Positions 7,116-9,073 of a stretch of DNA of 9,073 bases are shown in pieces; within the stretch, counting starts at the first letter, position 1, and each line of letters opens with the position of its first letter. The notes beneath the pieces were generated by a model. The model had not been told where the DNA came from and made no database searches. It was given only the letters and a program-made list of their open reading frames with translations. The stretch is from contig CALTNV010000151.1 in the NCBI GenBank assembly GCA_943845485.1, positions 1 to 9,073 of the forward strand. Reading direction: 5' to 3'. The translations under genes were made by a program, and so were the position numbers. The stretch is from an uncultured Flavobacteriales bacterium (GTDB lineage Bacteria; Bacteroidota; Bacteroidia; Flavobacteriales; CALTNV01).

Positions 7116-8055
7116 TTAACAAACTCTTTTAATTATCTTGAAACATGCAGGAATTTCTTGACCTGATGGTCTTAGCCAATGTTCATTTATTATTTGGGAC
7201 ATATCATACTCAGTTTCCCATCTTCTAAAAATAATACCAAACAGCATTTGAGTAGCACCACCAATATGAATAGCTTTTTTATCCATTTTTTTTTATAAAA
7301 CTTGCTAAGGGAAAGCCATAAGCCACAACCTAAAATAGCGATATCAAAATCAATTTTAGAAATATCATTTTTTATCTTTTCTAAGGCCTCAAACCAATCT
7401 TTAAACTCTAAATTCTCTATATTATGAGCTATGGACTGAACAGGTTTATAAGTGATTAGTTTAAACTTAGGTAAAATATCATTATCTTCAAAAATAAGTT
7501 CTCTTCTTTTGTATTGAGATTTAATAGAGTCTATAAAAGGATGAATCACCAATACTTTTTTCCCTTTTAATACTCTGGTCCATGGAATTTCATGATTGAA
7601 GGCATTTAAATCTTCTAAACCAACAGTAGTGGCTTGTTCTAATTCATTTTTAAAGTCTTTTTCAGCCTCTAACCATGACCCCAATATATCTATATTACTC
7701 ATTTCTAAGAGCATTAATTTTGAAAATTTATCTAAATTTTCGTTAGTTGCTGGAAAAAAACTAGCATTATTTTGCATTTTAGTTTTAACACCGAAGTGCC
7801 AATTTAAAGCCTCTATTTGACCTTTTACAAATTTAATACTTTTGACTAAAATTTCTCTTTATAAATTTTATAAAACCAGACAGCTTCTAATTCAACAGAT
7901 CCAAACCGAGAAATCATGCGTGGTTCACTTGACAATAATTTTTCATAAATAACATCTAAAGATACTTGTCCAGAATATTGAGGTGCATTTTTATTGAAAA
8001 AAACTTGTTTATTAAACCCTATGGTTTTTCCATAAACTTTTCTTAATAATTTGAA
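7116..8055 (-). pseudogene. GT-D-like glycosyltransferase, copy B, start lost and three frameshifts
   Basis: This paralogue of copy A is more heavily damaged. Similarity begins near 8055 (KLLRKVYGKTIGF) with no ATG, only 17 bases after the stop of the upstream GT4. RMISRFGSVELEAV carries the GT-D-like loop. A frame break at TAG 7846-7848 (one base missing) is followed by VKSIKFVKGQIEAL and a long good stretch to DFDIAILGCG. Two bases are missing near 7320, where copy A has GCGAYG, giving YGFPLASFIKK. A run of nine A (7286-7294 on the plus strand), one more than in copy A, then shifts the frame again before MDKKAIHIGGATQMLFG and RRWETEYDMSQ, ending at TAA 7116-7118. The longest surviving frame, 7190-7777, covers only the middle of the protein, so no product of normal architecture can be made. 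The lesions differ from those of copy A, so each copy was broken independently. Confidence 0.72.
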
Positions 8056-8072
8056 GGAATAGGATTACAAAG

Positions 8073-9073
8073 CTATTCTTCATTTTTAATTAAATTATTA
8101 TAAACATCAATATATAATTGGGCTTGATTTTTAAAACTAAAATTTTGTAAAGCATAATTACGAATCACTTCCTTTTGGTAATTATTTTTATTGTTATAAA
8201 ACTTAATTATTGCACTAGACAAAGACTTTCCTGTTAAATTATTAGCTAATAAACCTGTATTATTTTCCTTTACATGCTCTTTCATCCCTCCCAAATTAAA
8301 ACTTATCAGTGGTGTACCACATGCAAAAGACTCTAACATTACATTGGGTAGGTTATCTTCTCTACTTGGTAATACAAAAACATCAGCTAAACTATAACAT
8401 TCTGCCATTTTTTCTGGAGTTTTAACCATTCCGAATGCTATTGTTTTAAAGCTAATTTTAGGTAGATTACCTTTACCAATTGTCAGAATGGTTAGCGGTA
8501 AATCATTTAAATATATCAAAGATTCTAGAAGTAAATCTAAACCTTTTCTTGGGTTATTTATACTCTCCGCAACAAACAATAAAACAAATTCATTTTCAGA
8601 AATACCATGTTTTTTTCTCAAACTTAAATCAGCGCTTGGTTTAAAAACATCTAAATCTACTGAATTGGGTATACATGTTTTTTGTGATTGAGGAAAAAAT
8701 TGTTCTTCTATTGCTTTTTCTAACAACCATTTTGAAGGTGTAATTGTAGTTCCTTTAGCAATGTTTTTTATTGCAATAGCTTTAATTCTCTTTATTTCTT
8801 CATCTAAGACAGAAGTATGTTTACTATTTTTTAATTGATCGCCTTTATAATGAAAAAGTCCTTGAAAAGGATTCATATCATGCAAAGTCCAAACTATAGG
8901 TTTATCAATATTCTTAAAAAAACTTGTGTAATCGATTATTCCAGACACCCAATGTAAATTAATCACATCAGCTTTTTGAACTAGGGGGTGTATATGTGTT
9001 TTATAATTACTAAAAGGCAAAGTAGCTATTTCACAATCTAAATCTGAATTTATTTTAGCTAATTCTCTGCAAT
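8073..9073 (-). CDS. Family 4 glycosyltransferase, 5' end beyond window
   Basis: Retaining GT-B glycosyltransferase of family GT4. The frame is open to the right edge with 17 further codons (CRELAKINSD onward) before a TTG at 9020 that could be mistaken for a start, so the true start lies outside. VINLHWVSGIIDY and PIVWTLHDMNPFQG belong to the N-terminal acceptor domain and resemble WcaC-like enzymes. TPSKWLLEKA and IPNSVDLDVFKP mark the linker to the donor domain. PRKGLDLLLES, then FVLPSREDNLPNVMLESFACG with the E-x7-E donor-binding pattern, then GGMKEHV and NTGLLA complete the fold. It ends at TAG 8073-8075. The damaged GT-D-like copy B begins 17 bases further on with no start of its own. 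Likely adds mannose, glucose, galactose or a derivative; the donor cannot be read. Confidence 0.92.
   Translation of the reverse strand, partial: CRELAKINSDLDCEIATLPFSNYKTHIHPLVQKADVINLHWVSGIIDYTSFFKNIDKPIVWTLHDMNPFQGLFHYKGDQLKNSKHTSVLDEEIKRIKAIAIKNIAKGTTITPSKWLLEKAIEEQFFPQSQKTCIPNSVDLDVFKPSADLSLRKKHGISENEFVLLFVAESINNPRKGLDLLLESLIYLNDLPLTILTIGKGNLPKISFKTIAFGMVKTPEKMAECYSLADVFVLPSREDNLPNVMLESFACGTPLISFNLGGMKEHVKENNTGLLANNLTGKSLSSAIIKFYNNKNNYQKEVIRNYALQNFSFKNQAQLYIDVYNNLIKNEE

Noticed and set aside
7190..7777. Open frame of 195 codons as a complete gene
   Set aside because: It starts inside copy B at an internal Met, and its last 40 residues are out-of-frame translation; the family sequence continues in other frames to 7116 and upstream to 8055.
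8073..9020. TTG at 9020 as the GT4 start
   Set aside because: The frame is open for 17 more codons to the edge, and the GT4 N-terminal domain is incomplete without upstream sequence.

Overview
The window is very AT-rich (roughly a quarter to 30% G+C by eye), and every gene lies on the minus strand. It reads as part of a surface-polysaccharide (O-antigen, capsule or exopolysaccharide) glycosyltransferase locus. Low G+C, A-rich leaders without clear Shine-Dalgarno sites, and protein types I associate with marine or aquatic Bacteroidota suggest a flavobacterium-like organism. That is inference; there is no rRNA or housekeeping marker here.

Layout in the direction of transcription (right to left): a GT4 glycosyltransferase entering from the right edge (8073-9073); a broken GT-D-like gene, copy B (7116-8055); an intact fucosyltransferase-superfamily gene (6146-7096); a DUF268-type putative methyltransferase cut by a nonsense codon and then by a deletion (5661-6140), running into a scrap of a GT2 gene and the tail of a GT4 gene (5486-5661); a second broken GT-D-like gene, copy A (4479-5438); two overlapping intact GT2 genes (3666-4463 and 2743-3681); an NAD-dependent epimerase head fused to a GT2 tail (2148-2730); an intact GT-A glycosyltransferase (1055-2026); a tiny relic (862-1046); and a GT2 gene leaving the left edge (1-817), paralogous to 2743-3681.

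Six genes look functional: GT4, FucT-like, three GT2 and one further GT-A enzyme. Together they would extend a lipid-linked repeat unit from nucleotide sugars at the cytoplasmic membrane. No flippase, polymerase, priming transferase or intact sugar-nucleotide gene is visible, so those must lie elsewhere.

The gaps between intact genes are not empty. They hold gene fossils, several of which join the 5' part of one gene to the 3' part of another, as internal deletions would leave. The order GT4 / GT-D / DGGSTDG-type GT2 appears twice, once well preserved and once fragmentary, suggesting an old tandem duplication now decaying. I see no phage, transposase, CRISPR, tRNA, rRNA, or convincing promoter or terminator. 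I do not see a clearly new defence or regulatory system; the interest is in the decay pattern, the paired GT-D-like genes and the poly-A-tract frameshifts.
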